The notes under the pieces were generated by a model, which did not search any database, was not told the DNA's origin, and saw only the letters and a program-made list of their open reading frames with translations. The translations under genes were made by a program, and so were the position numbers. A stretch of 64,000 nt of DNA, from positions 42,855,554 to 42,919,553 of the forward strand of contig NC_044013.1 in the NCBI RefSeq assembly GCF_900496995.4, read 5' to 3'. Positions 1 to 12,396 of this stretch are shown here, piece by piece. Each line of letters begins with the position of its first letter. Positions within the stretch are counted from its first letter, which is position 1. The stretch is from Aquila chrysaetos chrysaetos (lineage: Eukaryota > Chordata > Aves > Accipitriformes > Accipitridae).

Positions 1-1097
1 AAATAAAGTTACCAGCTGGGAGAATGGCCTTAAACTAAATAACATAGTTAATATGAGCAGTGAAGATCTGGCAACATTAGCTAAAAACATCAGTTAGCCT
101 TTGCTGACTAGCTCATGCTATTGAGTCTTCATGGCCTACACATGCCACAGACATGCCTTCATTTTACTTTGCAAACTTACTCTGCAAATATTCCCAGATG
201 ACAGGATCTGCCTAATGTAGTTCAGGTTAACAAGTTTAGCTCACAGAAACAGGTCCCCTGCTCATGTTAGCAGCTCCCACGCTCTTTGCGTCTGTGCAGA
301 GTGCCATGAAGTTCAGATCCTACATCACAGAGCAGACACAGCAGAGCCTCGCCTCCTCCAGATTACTCACTGCACACTACTAGCCTCCTCCTCCCTGCTC
401 TGCAGAGCTTTCCAGGAGGACTTTCCTTGGGATCCTGTGAACGCAAACCAGGCACGCATCTACTCAAGCAGGTATCAGCACTTGCCTGATGAAGCAGTTT
501 AAATCATTGCCCGGGATCCGATCCACTTTGCTGCAGCACCATGCTGTTTTGTAGAGCCGTCCATGCGCCCTGTGGAAGTTCTGTGCCACTTCTTTTCCTG
601 CTTGGCCGCATGCTTTAACTAGCAGCATATGCTTCACCCCATCCTGCGTAGAGAGCAGAGGTGACTGAGGGTTAGCTGGGCTTCTGCCCTGGAGCTGCAA
701 ATAGGTCTGTTGCTGTCCTAGCACTTCATCACACTGTATAAAATTAACACATGTACTCTACCTACCTTCCCAGGGTGCGTGTTGTTTCCAAGTAAATTAT
801 ATCTCTGTCAGCAAGAGGGAGGGAGGGAGCAGGTTTTTGCTAATGCGGTTAGCTGCAGATTTCATGGATACTCGTGACCTGTGCTCCTAGGAGACCTAGG
901 GACTTAGTGTAAGCACTGCATGTATTCCAAAGTATTCCACCCTTTGCCATTAGAACCTCAGCAATTTTTAAAGAGAAAAAAAAAGTTTTAATCTGAATAT
1001 TTGTTTCTGCTTCTTGGGTTGTTTTTTTTTTTAATCCTTCAGAGCAGACAGCTTTGTTTCCATTCAACCTTGTAGAGAAACAACTCTGTGTGCTTTT

Positions 1098-1196
1098 CAT
1101 AGAATGGTTTGGGTTGGAAGGGAACTTTAAAGGTCATCTAGTCCAACCCCCCTGCAAAGAGCAGGGACATCTTCAACTAGATCAGGTTGCTCAGAG
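1098..1196 (-). mobile_element. CR1 LINE 3'-end fragment, 5' truncated
   Basis: The stretch starts with CATAGAATGG, followed by GGGTTGGAAGGG, AAAGGTCATCTAGTCCAACC and a GCAGGGACATCTTCAACTAG-type block. This is the reverse complement of the well-known 3' end of avian CR1 retrotransposons, so the element lies on the minus strand with its 3' end at the left. Only about 100 bases remain, as is usual for 5'-truncated CR1. It is the best single clue that the host is a bird. Confidence 0.9.
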
Positions 1197-1590
1197 AAGT
1201 TTACATGAATTATATCAGCTCACATGAGCTTTTAACATCATATTTTAGCAAAAAAGAGGTGTAGGGAATAAAATTATCCTGTTTGAAGATTCAAATACCA
1301 ATAGGAGGTATTTAGTAACTCTAGTCTTGTGATTACCTGAGCAGTGGGCACTCTTGCTCTTTGCACTAGGCAAGTGCTGCCTTGGGATCCTCACGAGCTG
1401 AGCATTACTTGCACAAGAGGGTAGATTTGGTTCTAGAAAGACCATCTGTGCTTAGATCTTCCTTTATGACTGCAGTAAACTAAAAATGGTAAATAATAGT
1501 CCAAAAAGGGAAAAAATGCACACAAAGTGCTTCTCGGCTCAATAGCCAAGCCCTCCCTTAAATTGGTCTCCAAAAATTTGAGGGGAGGGT

Positions 1591-1612
1591 AAAAAAAAAA
1601 AAAAAAAAAAAA
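1591..1612. repeat. A22 mononucleotide run
   Basis: Uninterrupted run of 22 A on the plus strand, followed by A-rich sequence. No target-site duplication or retrotransposon body is evident, so it is probably a simple repeat. Confidence 0.9.
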
Positions 1613-2346
1613 GAAAACCACCAAAAACAAAACCCAAACCAGAAGTCCCCCATTGCTGGTGTAGCCAGATGCCTTCAGGGACAAGCCTGTTGTTCTCTGG
1701 GCTCACAAGGGTCACAAAACAGAAGCAAGAACAGATGAGCCCACTCAGTTCTGAGAGAGATGCTGCAGAGGAGGCTGTTGGGAAGGAAACCCCCTTTCTG
1801 CGCATTACAGTGCTAAAATAACAACAGTGGGAGTTACAGAAGGAAAAAGTTATGATAAGCTCTACTGCCCACCCCCGCACCTCCAGGAGTTAGGGTGTGC
1901 TCAGGACCAGGAGCCAAGAAGTTGTGCTGCAGGCATGCTCGCAGTCTGATCTCATTATTATTTATAGCTGTGTGTCCAACTGTTTTATAGGCCAGTGCAT
2001 GGTTGCTGAAAGGTCTCAAAAGCACTTCAGTTTGTGTGTCTGTTGGTTCACTTGAAAACTGAAATAGTATTTTTCAAAAAAATTGACAAGAGCGAGAAAA
2101 CCCTCCAAATCGGAGCCTGAGGAAGTGATGTAAAAAATAAAACTGCACTATTTTTCTTTGGTATGTTGGGAATGTACCATACAACTCTGTTTAAAAAAAA
2201 AAAAACAAACCCACACCTCTGCAAACTTTGTTGTATTTGTTATAACATTCTGTCTAATTGTATTTTATGAATATTGTGTATTGACTTATTTATTTTTGTT
2301 GGGAGCAGACTATTGCTCAATTATTTATGTTTAAATGTAACATATG

Positions 2347-2352
2347 AATAAA
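2347..2352 (+). terminator. Poly(A) signal AATAAA, plus strand
   Basis: Canonical AATAAA in an AT-rich context, followed within 30 bases by a TCTGTGG / TTGG G/T-rich stretch that could be the downstream element. It suggests cleavage near 2365-2375 for a transcript coming from the left edge. Confidence 0.5.
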
Positions 2353-2375
2353 TACTTATCATCAAGGCATTCTGT

Positions 2376-5165
2376 GGAGCTCCTTGGAAGTTATTTCTCT
2401 CCCACCAAGGTAATTTCAGAGACAGAACAGGGAGTCCTAAGGACAGGGCTGTCTGGGAAGAGCTTGCAATATGTAATTAACATTTCTATGATGAGCATGC
2501 ATGTGCTATTGTACTAAGCAGTATTTTTTAAGTAAGTAGGTCATCACAAAATGGACTGCTAATATCCCTTGGATGACTTTAAGGGTAGATTTAAGTTACA
2601 CAGTGCATTCCTAAGAGCACCTATCCCCACAGGCCGAGCCTGTTGCCAGTTCAGCCCTGGGGAAGGAGTGGGAGCAGAAGCAGGCCTATGACAAGTGTTA
2701 AAAAATAAAGAAGTTTCATCCTGCAATTTTAGGCCTGATCGTGCTGCAGCTAGCATTAAATCTAGCCAAGCTGTTGGGCTTCCAGGAGAGATCCTCCTCC
2801 ACTGCTCCCAGTCCCCCCTTCAAGCCTCTTAAAAATGCTCTGGCTGATTCTGTTCTGTAGCAGGGATGCTCCCTTTTTCAGAACTTGCCATCTTACCCAC
2901 AGGTTGGTTTGCTGCTGGCAGTTTTTGCAGTGATTTTCCAGGTTTTTAGGCTGGAAAGCTCTGCCCGAGGTGGGTCCCTGGGGGATAATGGAGCATTTCC
3001 CCATTCTACGGTAAAAACACCCAACAAATGCCTCTCTGTACTAGGGTAGGTGCAGCCATTGCTCGTGACTGTTACAGCTGTTAATCATCTATTTATTCTT
3101 AGAGGATAAACCCTTTATGAAGTGTATCCAATGTCCTGTTGGCTTAAATAATCTTCCAGTGCCACTGTGTCCTCTGCCTTCATCTTGTTTGCATGGTGGG
3201 ACTTGGGGTGGGCAGGGGGAGGCGGGTACTATAGCTGGGATTACACATTGGCTTTCTTTTCTACAGGACCTTCTTTCTTATTACACCACCACCCATCCCA
3301 CCCCCACAGTATTCTCTTTGCAAATCCTCAGAAACTTTTAAAGTAGACACTTAGACAGTTGTCCCCCCAAAGTTGTGGAGTCCCTGCAGCAACAGGAGTT
3401 TGTTTCAGCAAGATGCAGCATCCCAATGAAGTTCCATCACTGTGAAAGTCTCACTGCTTCCAACTGCCAGAAGAAAACCAAACCAGAAGAAGTCTCCACC
3501 GTTTCCTACCCCATTTCTGTAACCCAGAGCCAGCACTGGCAGCCTGGTGAGGTTCCAGCTGCTTTCCCCACTCTACCACTAGTTTTGCCAAACACAGCAA
3601 CTTTGGCCCGTACAGTTTAGTGCTGCACCTTACGTATCCTATTAATTAGTCCAAGACCTGCTTTCCATTTTCAGAAGCTCACCTAGAAATGCTTTTCAGT
3701 TTCCCAAATAATAAAAAAAAAAAAAACAAACTAAAACCAAAATGCCAACCCCATGCAAGCACGCAAGCAGCGCTGGGTTTGGTAGGCAACACTTCACCCC
3801 TCCCGAGCTTTGAGCCAGGCTTCCTAAAGCCTCACCTCTGTGGTGCCAGCACTGGAATAATGTTTTGCATTGCTTTTTCTGGATATTCTCTAACACTCTG
3901 GGGCCTTGGCAGCTGCCAGAAGCACCAGGCAGGGGACACCCTGTGCTGGCAGCTGCCACTAGATGAGGCTGTCAGGCTGGGGACAGGGCAGGGGGGCTGG
4001 CTGCTTTCCCCCAACCTCTGCCTTTCTGTGTGTATGAAGGAGTTCCCCCAGCCTCCATAAATAGCTCAAAATGAGCCATCTCGGAAAGCTGACATTTTGG
4101 GGGTGATGGTGGGGATGTTCAAGGCTGACTCTATCCAGCTCTGAACTCTGCCCTTCAAATGCCCCCATGCCTTTCACCCCCTTGGACAACGGGCTCCATC
4201 TGGCTCATAACAGCAGCCTGGCACATCACCCTGCCCGAGCGAATCAGCAGAAACACATGGAAAAACGCTAAAAGCCCCAAGGCATAGCCAAGCCCTTTTG
4301 TAGTTAACATTTCTCCACCACATCTTATTCTTTTTGAAATTTCTGGACATAGGAAAACCAGCTATGAACCGCACAGCGATGAACCAGCTGCCTTGCCTAA
4401 CAGGTTGGCATGAGAAAGCACACATGCACACGAGGTTCGGGGTTTTTTGTTTGGGATTTTTTTTTTTTTTTGATGCATGCTTGGACCAACATTTGTTACA
4501 GTTCAGTGACACTTTTAGCAACCTTACCAGACCTGCAACAAGTACTTTTTTTTTTTTTTTTTTGCTCCTGTCAAGACACAAGTTGTACCACTTTGCAACT
4601 TAAAGGCCAGATTGTACTTCCCCCGCACAACACTCACAGTGAAATGTCCTTTCTATGTCTCAGCCTGAAAAGTGCCTCCCTAATCCGTTCATCCAAGTTT
4701 GCTAAAGCCTATAGCAGCTTATTGGCACAACCGGCAACCTCTGATGGGGGCGGAGAAGCCAAAATAACTCTTGAGGAATGCAGAGAGCTGACAATTCCCT
4801 TCTAAGGTGCCTCTGCTCAGGTGTCCTGCATCTGGGCAATTGAGCCCACCAGTTCCTTCACTGGTCTCCATTAACACCTGCCTGGGCAGCACCAGCAGAG
4901 TTTCAGTCCCACTGCTTGTGCGCTTTCAGCCTAAAAAGACATCGTTTCCCACCTCAGAACAAGGTTTATTCAGATCCCCTGCAAAGTTTGGCTAGAGACC
5001 GGATTATAAACGCTCAGCTGAACGGCATCTTGTGTGTCAAGAGAGCGGGCAGAAGACAGGACAGGCATTTCCACGCCGAGGACAGCAAGCTACCGGGCTG
5101 CCTGGGCTAGTTAACAGCATCTCATTAAGCAAACCCAACACAGGCACCTCCCGGGGCTGACGGGG
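2376..5165. other. Intergenic stretch, no gene seen
   Basis: Short open frames only, none resembling a known protein. It holds A/T runs at 3715-3726, 4457-4471 (T15) and 4546-4563 (T18), and a T/G/C-mixed sequence otherwise. It lies between the putative plus-strand 3' end at about 2.37 kb and the CpG island at 5.2 kb. Confidence 0.6.
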
Positions 5166-5169
5166 CACC

Positions 5170-5560
5170 CCGAAAACGGCGTCACAACATTTCAGCAAGA
5201 AGAGCCGCGTTTGGAAACCAAATCGGGGATAATCCGGAGAGCTGTGGAGGGCCGGCCGTTAAAAACGGCGGCAGCCGGGCGGCGAGTCGCGGCGCTGCCT
5301 CAGCCCGGGGCAGAACACCCACAAAGCCGTTCCCGGGGGCGGCTGCCAGGGGCTCGCCCCGAGCCCCCCCACCGCGGCCCGGGCCGCCTCCGGCTGCCCG
5401 CCCGCCGGCCCCGCACTCACCGGCTCGGCTGAGAGGCCCCGGCCCCGCCGCCGTTCCCGCCCAGCCGCGCCCCGCTCTGAGGCGAGGCCTTTCGACGAGG
5501 AAAGCGGGAGAAGGCAGCGCTCCGTCCTCACCACCTGGAGGAGAGAGCATTTAAATCCGA
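5170..5560. promoter_or_regulatory. Small CpG island between the convergent 3' ends
   Basis: GC content and CpG density rise sharply for about 400 bases (GGCCGGCCG, GCGGCGAGTCGCGGCG, CCGCGGCCCGGG and similar). On the minus strand a strong splice-donor match, CCG|GTGAGTGCGG, has its boundary at 5421/5420. The combination is what a first exon of a minus-strand transcript running left would look like. No protein is recognisable in any frame; the open frames here are by-products of high GC. It may be a promoter of a noncoding RNA or simply an orphan CpG island. Confidence 0.45.
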
Positions 5561-7399
5561 GTTAGGTGAAGAAGGTCGAGCCAGCCTGCGTTTCCAATTC
5601 CTTATCGTACCGCTACCGAAATCCGGAATAAAACTCCTCAACGCCAACGTGAAGTTAAGCAGCGGGCGCTTCGTTTATCGCAGCGCTGGGGACACGGGGG
5701 ATCGCTCCTCCACAGGTGCGTCCCACTTAGTATCAAAATCCATCAGTTTTTACAGACTTTTTCTGTCAGGTCATTGTTACACAAGCTCTTCACATAAAAA
5801 CGCATGCTATGCTCGCTCTTAAACTTAACCTTTATAAGGATTGGTCCTTTGATTATATAACCTTATCAATGCTCTTATTTAAAAACAATCGTTGGTCAGT
5901 TACACTTAGCTCTCCTGACTGGAATCTTCGATACTCAAATCAAGATGGGAAGGGTAAGGGGGCTTCCAGCCAGCAAACTGGTGTCCATGACTGGTTCCTT
6001 AGTTTCTTGAAACAAAACATAGAAAAACCAGTAACTTCCCGGTGAGGTTTCTAGGGTTCGCTATTTCCAACTTTAACAATATTAAGGTTCCTAGAGTCAC
6101 ACATAACACAGTTCCTAAAGTTTCTATGGCTACGTTTCAAACTTAACAATCCTATACATTCTGCTTCACAATTTTACTTCTTAATCAAACCTAACTCTTC
6201 CATGTGATTAAATTTTGATTTCTTTACCAGAACATTTGCAACAGTACCGGTGCAGGCCCTGCAAATGCCCCCCTTCCCCGAGCACACCCACCCCAGAGGA
6301 GGGGTGCCCCGACGCGGGTCCGACTGCCGAAGATGGACGCGAGGGTCCCGGCACGGTGCCCGGCACCGTCCTCCGGCGGGCAGGGAGCCTCACCTGACGG
6401 CCGCGGTCACCACGCTGCGCCGACGAGCGCCAAAGCCCACAGCGGGGCTGGCAGCGCTGGGGTGGGCTCCAGCCCAGGTCCTGGCCGACTGGGGAGAAGG
6501 GCTGGTCACGAGGCACCGTCCTCCTGCAATGCCCTACCCCAGACTGCAAATAGGAAGAACAACAGCTGTACAGCATGAAGTCTTTCAGCTGCTAGCCAAT
6601 CAGAGTCCTAATTAACAGCGTTAGCAATATTGCCACCACATGTTAGCAGGACTGCCCCTGAAACCCCCCCCGACCAGCTTCTGACAATAACCAGCAGGCA
6701 GCCCCGGGACAAGGCTGGGGAGCACACCCGGACCCCTGAGATGTCAAAGCTACACGGCTCTGCCCGGATGGGACCCCAAACCCTGCAGGGGTGAGGAAGA
6801 GCCACAGGCCGAAGGCACTCCGGTGCTGGCATAAAACCCCAATGCAGTAGTGCAGACACAGGTCTTGGATTTCAACAACCGAGTCACAGTCTGTGCCCAA
6901 GCGAAGATGAACAGTGACAGCGGGGACCACGGGGATGGGAGCTGTGACCTGCAAAAAGAGCCCGTCTGGCTCACCAGCACCCAGCCCCGCGGCCAACGGC
7001 GGGACGGCACATTGCAAAGCTCTCACCACGCTGCGGCACCAGCAGCCGACCGCCCCCGCTCGCACTCCCGACAGGTATTACATCTTAATCTTCCCTAAAG
7101 GATGCCAATAAATTAAAGCTGCTTTGCTGATGGATGTTCGAGTCGTGTCCATTTTCCAAGTTTTCACAAATTCTGGAGGCTGGAAAGAGTGCTTGCTTTT
7201 CCCCCAGCATGGCATTGCCTGAGCCGGACACACACACATGGGAGAAGCTCCGGGCTTGGTGTGGAAGAAGTCCAGACCTGCTGATCAGTAATGCGCATCT
7301 GGAGGGGTGGCTACGGCTATGCTCTTACAATTGGAAAATTACAAATGAAGTGAAATATCTGCATGCAAAGCACAAGGAGGAAAATGCAGAATCCTGTTT
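5561..7399. other. Intergenic; second GC-rich patch at about 6240-7070
   Basis: 5.56-6.23 kb is AT-rich with no features. 6.24-7.07 kb is GC-rich with moderate CpG. A good minus-strand donor CAG|GTGAGG lies at 6394/6393. No recognised coding sequence. Most of the stretch lies beyond the possible distal MNT poly(A) site. Confidence 0.5.
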
Positions 7400-7415
7400 C
7401 AGATTTCAGTGCATG

Positions 7416-7438
7416 TTTATTTCAGTTTTATATTTATT
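7416..7438 (-). terminator. Candidate distal MNT poly(A) signals (two AATAAA)
   Basis: Read on the minus strand, two AATAAA hexamers occur 17 bases apart (7438-7433 and 7421-7416). The preceding 200 bases (7440-7640) look like a 3' UTR: AT-rich, with TTTTGTACATATTG and TGTATTTTT. That block includes a Pumilio-type UGUANAUA element (TGTACATA, 7544-7537). If used by MNT, the 3' UTR would be about 8.4 kb. It may instead end another minus-strand transcript. Confidence 0.4.
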
Positions 7439-9971
7439 TCAGGCAAGTGCTTATTACATGGATATTATTCATGTTGGATACCTAAATTCTGGAGCATGAA
7501 GAGCCAGTATAGTACAGCTGAATAGTAAAAATACAATATGTACAAAATTAGTTGTTTTTTCACATAGCAGATGTATCCAAACACATAAAAATCTTTACAG
7601 TCTAGGTTTTTCAATATTTAGTATTTCAATAAATTGGTAACACAGTGACACGTCCTCACTGTAAACAAAGACTGCATTTGCCCAGTGTGAGTGCGTGCCG
7701 ATGTGTTGGCTTTCCTGTGATGTGCACGGGGAGGCAAACAGGTCTCCAGGGCTTTGACTCAGTGGCCAGTGTTGGCAGCAATTCTGCACTTACAATCGGT
7801 ATCTTCAGTGAAACATTCCTAATGCAAAGAGCGCAGCGAGGATAAAGGTAAATGCTTTTAGCCCGGAGGGTGCTTACATGCAGTGACAGATGCGGGGGGA
7901 CCCTGGCAGCAGGGACGGGAGGTCCCCGCTCCCACCACAGCTCCTCACCCAGCGATGCCTAGGCTGGTGCTTGACCAGATGCAAATAAACTGTTGGGTGG
8001 ATGCAATTAGTACTTGATTTCTCATTCTGTCAGGAAACACTCTTTTGGATCAGATTGTTAAGGCGTATCTGTAAGGCATTCGTACCAGGATTTCTCTCTG
8101 GCAGCGTACAGCCCCATGCGTGTTGTTGGCCAGCGAGGGCACTGGCCGGTGCGTTTCCAATGTCCAGCACGGTGGAGCACCGCAGCCAGCACGGGCGCCT
8201 GCACCTTCCACAGCTAGAACACAAAACACGGAGAGGATGTGCCTACCGGCCAGACAGGGAAAAATCCCAGTACAGAGACGGGATGGGAGTTTGGGGTATT
8301 TCCCCAGAAGCAAGAGCTGCCAGAGGCAAGCCTCCATCCCCCGGCGAGCTGTGGAGGGCTCTGTGTCCCACCACCAGTGCTCCTCACACTCAAATTCATT
8401 TTCACAGCACAAAGAAAGGGTGCGAATTAATGGGCCTCATCCTGATCTACAGCAGAACTAGCCGTGCAATCCCTCCAAGGGAGCAAAATGGCATCCCACG
8501 GTCAGTAAGAATACCAATTCCCGGTGCAGAACAGCTCCGTGCCCCACACTGGCCGTGCAGGGCAGCGGGGAATAAACGAGAGCGGGGGCCTTCATGTTTG
8601 CAGCACACCCAGTTACCCAGCTCCGGATGAGAAGGAGCGCGAGCGCTGGCCTGGCGACTCAGCGTGGAAACAGCCAAACACAACGTTCACCAAGGCTGCA
8701 CGTACCCAATGCTGTGCTTGTGCTGGCAATTTATTAATTCAAGTTTTGGATTATTAAGTTCAGTATAACAGGAAGAGAGAGATGCCGTGACTGCCCCTAT
8801 CCACAACCTATTTTCCTTAACTCTAAACATCTGTTCCTAACAACTGATGTTTGACTAAGGAAGGAAATAATCTAAAAATAGTGTTATAATCAATTTTAAT
8901 CTGTTCAAAATGATAACAAGGGATGGAAAATAGGCCAGAAGTATGAGAGTTTTCCTTTCCTCATTCCAGTATCTTTTAGAATTAAAGACTGAAATGAACA
9001 GCTGTTCACTCAAGAAAAAAACAGACACAAAGTCTAACAGGAGCCTCACCTGCGAGATGCTCAGCAGCTGCCCACCTCCATGCCATCTCCAAGGGCCTTA
9101 AGGCAGTCAGGTCCCAGCTCAGCGCAGCTGCATGTCTAATTAAGCTTAAGCAAGTGCCTAAAAGTCAACAGACTGAGCCAGTGTGCTGCTCAGGTAAGCA
9201 GAGGTTGACTGATTTATCTGGCCAAGACCGCTCACCTTCGCTGGGGACACTTCAATACACATCACAGAAAGCAAAGGGGCCAAACAAGCACCAACTGCGT
9301 CGTCACACCGGGCAAATTACGTCTTCTCCCCCCAGCCCTCCTGCCTCCCTCCCCAGGCATACAAGGGAGGTCTCCAAACACCCCTCGTCCCCACCCAACC
9401 CAGAACAATTTTCACACTTTTTTTTTTTTAAATGCAAAAAATTCACTCAGGATGCAAACCAGTCCAAAAGAGACACAGGCTACATACAAAAATCGGAGAC
9501 ACGATAAAGTCTTGCATTGAATGTCTATACGTATATAAACAGGCGTGCATACGGACAATCACACCAATACCGACACAAGCAGCAATAGTCTCACCTCCAC
9601 CTAAACCACTCAAAGGCATTTTACTTTTTTTTTTTTTGTTTCTTTTATGCTTTTGTTACAGAAGGCCACTTTTAATTAAAACAAAGAAAAAGAGACAAGT
9701 AGTCCAACACCAGCAGGCAGCAGCCTGGCCAGCCTTTGGACCTGCACGGTAATACACTGAATGCCAATTAGTTGGTGGTGTGTTTCCTACCCGGAAAAAA
9801 CTGTTTATGATTTTAGAAGAGCAGAAGCCTCTGCAGAAGGGACATCACCTCTGTCCAGCGCTCTGCTCAAAAAACCAAAACCCGATCCTGCCAGGGGCCG
9901 GGGGGCTGCCCAGCTGCGACACCTGAGCCCTCCTCGCCTTTGACACCCAGTATTCAACCCCAGCACAGACG

Positions 9972-10010
<39 letters not shown>

Positions 10011-10016
10011 GTGCAC

Positions 10017-10048
<32 letters not shown>

Positions 10049-12378
10049 CCCAACAGCAGCAGTTTGGCTTCAGCCCTGTTTTCGCAGGCGTGAGAGGTGG
10101 GTCGCTGGCTGGCCCCCGCCATGCCCCCCGGCCCCAGGAGCCGCTGCCACCAGCCGCTGCAGGGCTGCGCACACACCCCGGGACGAGTCCGGGGAGCAGC
10201 CCGCGAACCACGGCACCACCGACCCCAGCAACACCACGGGCGTGGGAAAACCCTCCCGACGGCCGCCGTCCCGCTCCCCTCCGATTCAGCTGGTTTGCAC
10301 AGACCCGAATGGCCCCGGCGTGAGCCAAGGGGGGGGTTTGCTCGCCTGCCTCGCTGATTGGTGAAGTGCAGCCCCCACTCCTCCCCAGGTTATCATCCCC
10401 CTCGCCAAGCAAACCCCTCACTGCTCAACCCCCTTCGGGGTGCACCGCTCCTGAACGCAAATCACAGACAAAGCATGCAATTCCTTCTCTGTGGGTCTTC
10501 TTCATAAAAAGAAAAATGCACAAGAAATGTTTTTGGTCAAAAACTAGCTCTCAAACCCACGGAAGCTGTTTAGTACTGTGGCTGGGCGAAACAGGGCTGC
10601 CCCGTGCGTCGGCAGCTGCTACGTGTCCGTCCCTCTCTCGCTCTTCGCAAATCAAATGCCAGCAGAAAAATGGCCTTGTTTGAAAGGAAGGCTGAAGGCA
10701 ATGGTCTGGCTTACACTCAAATAAAAATGATTTGTTTTAGAGAATAATGCCGTTTGCATGACATTTTCAACTTTGGGAGCTGGGCTGCAGGTGAGGCACT
10801 GCACACACTCCATGCCCCACTCTGAAGCGGGCAGCAGCCACCAGCAGCAAGGGCCAGCATCCTCTAGTCTCTCCTCAGCCTTTCCTGGGATCAGCGTGGG
10901 TTTTGCCTGAGAAAGGTATGAGTCAAGACTTGACAATGTGGCCCTTGGCAGCTGCCACCACCGCGGCACAGCAGCCAAGCTGGAGGTGCCAGTGGCAGGA
11001 GCCCCAGGGGAAGCTGCTCCGAGAGCCTGGCCATCGCCGGGTCTGGGCACGAGTCACCACGTCCCCAGCAGCGGTGGCACGACTGAGACTGTTGATGCTC
11101 TGAATAACACCAAGGTTTCTGCAGCCAAGACAACCCCTCACCCTGGACCAGGACAGGAGCGTAACCCTAAGCAGGGCTTTAAAACCCAGCTCTTGAACTG
11201 GGAGTTCAAGAATTCCTACCACTCGTCTACCTGATACCATGCAAAAAATAGTTATAATTACTTTTGGTAATTTGTCTGCCTTTTTTTTAACTCTTCCCTC
11301 TCCCTCGACCTCCCCACCTGTTTTGATTGGTTTTAGAAATCCTGAGTAATCAGAGGATGAACAAAGGACAGCAGCAGCTCCAGCCAGGACCACCGCAAAC
11401 ACCAGAGAGCAAGAGGCGGTGACCAGCTGGTGCCCGCGCCGTCACCAGACTGAGGAGTTCAGAGAGAACAGTCTCACACACACCTTGTTTCCAACTCCTG
11501 CTGTGGGCGAGCGAAGCGCACACAGACAGCATCAACCGCGCACACCAACACACACATGCACAGGGATGCCTGACCCGACCCACTGCCTCTCGGACCCCGT
11601 TCAAGCAACTGCGGAGAACGTGGGAAATGGGGTCATTTCCCTTCCTAAGCTAAACTATGGGGTTCTGGCTAATTTTTATTGGGGAGGTCAGGAATACATT
11701 CCCACATCTAAAGTGTCAGCTGTAAGAACTCTTTCCAGGATAATTTTGAAGTAGCAGTTTGGGTTTATTCCTCTCTGCCTGCACTTACTTGGCAGGTGAG
11801 AGTGGCAACCGGCCTGAAGCAAAGCAGTGGACGTGCCCGGCCACCAGCCCACTCCTCCTCGGCAGCGGACCCGGCACTGCCACGCGCCGGGGCAGCCGCG
11901 GGGTCTCCCTCGGGCAGGCTCAGCTCAGAGGAGCAGAACTGCTCGTCTGCTGGGACAGCGCGGTCCAACTCCCCAGCCTGGCCAAGCTGTGAAAGCAAGA
12001 CAGTATTTTCCCACGTAATCGTAGCTGTCCGAGGGTTTTTGCTCACACAGACCTGCTGGTGTCTGTTTCAAACATACACAACTGCGTTGGCTGAAGTTTT
12101 AAGCCCAGATCAAGCTTTTGAGCACATTTTTGCTGTTGGTAGCGTGACATGACCCGTAGGGAGCATGCAGGCTGCGAGGTCGGGAAGCACAGCACCGCAG
12201 GTGACAGACCCAGAGCCTGCCCTCGGTGGCAGTGCCTCCACTAACCTACAGGCTCTGAGTCAGGCTTGACAGAACAGAAAAGTCTTCTCAAAACTACTAC
12301 ATAGAAAACCCATTTGCTACTTTTTCTGTGGTACGGTTACCAATAACTAATATTATTCAACAACAGAAGAGATTTCTT
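7439..12378 (-). other. Possible extended MNT 3' UTR or intergenic DNA
   Basis: No protein-coding gene is recognised. The longest open frame (209 codons, plus strand, 8001-8630) has no family likeness. Minus-strand AATAAA also occurs near 8728, 11675 and 11765. A strong minus-strand donor CAG|GTGAGG lies at 9050/9049. If MNT uses the 7.4-kb poly(A) signals this is transcribed 3' UTR; if it uses the 12.39-kb signal it is intergenic. Confidence 0.35.
9975..10044. repeat. (AC)n microsatellite followed by A28
   Basis: An (AC) dinucleotide run at 9975-10009 is followed after a short GTGC linker by an uninterrupted A28 run at 10017-10044. Both are expected to be length-polymorphic. There is no sign of an associated retroelement. 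Confidence 0.95.
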
Positions 12379-12390
12379 GTAAACTTTATA

Positions 12391-12396
12391 TTTATT
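12391..12396 (-). terminator. MNT: Candidate proximal MNT poly(A) signal
   Basis: Minus-strand AATAAA in the context CAATAAATATAAAG, surrounded by A/T-rich sequence. Cleavage would fall at about 12361-12381. It is chosen over closer hexamers because the resulting UTR length resembles that of the mammalian gene. Confidence 0.5.

Larger units (their letters stand above)
1..2375 (+). other. Probable 3' UTR end of a plus-strand gene (SGSM2 by synteny?)
   Basis: No convincing coding frame is present. The AT-rich last 400 bases look like the end of a vertebrate 3' UTR: several ATTTA-type elements, AATAAA at 2136-2141 and 2347-2352, then a T/G-rich stretch after about 2370. In mammals SGSM2 lies on the opposite strand to MNT and ends a few kilobases from the MNT 3' end, so this could be the SGSM2 3' UTR. 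That assignment rests only on remembered synteny and the poly(A) signal. A CR1 fragment and an A22 run lie inside it. It could also be ordinary intergenic DNA. Confidence 0.35.

Noticed and set aside
8001..8630. 209-codon plus-strand open frame
   Set aside because: No family likeness and mixed composition; overlapping frames of similar length on the minus strand. Probably chance.
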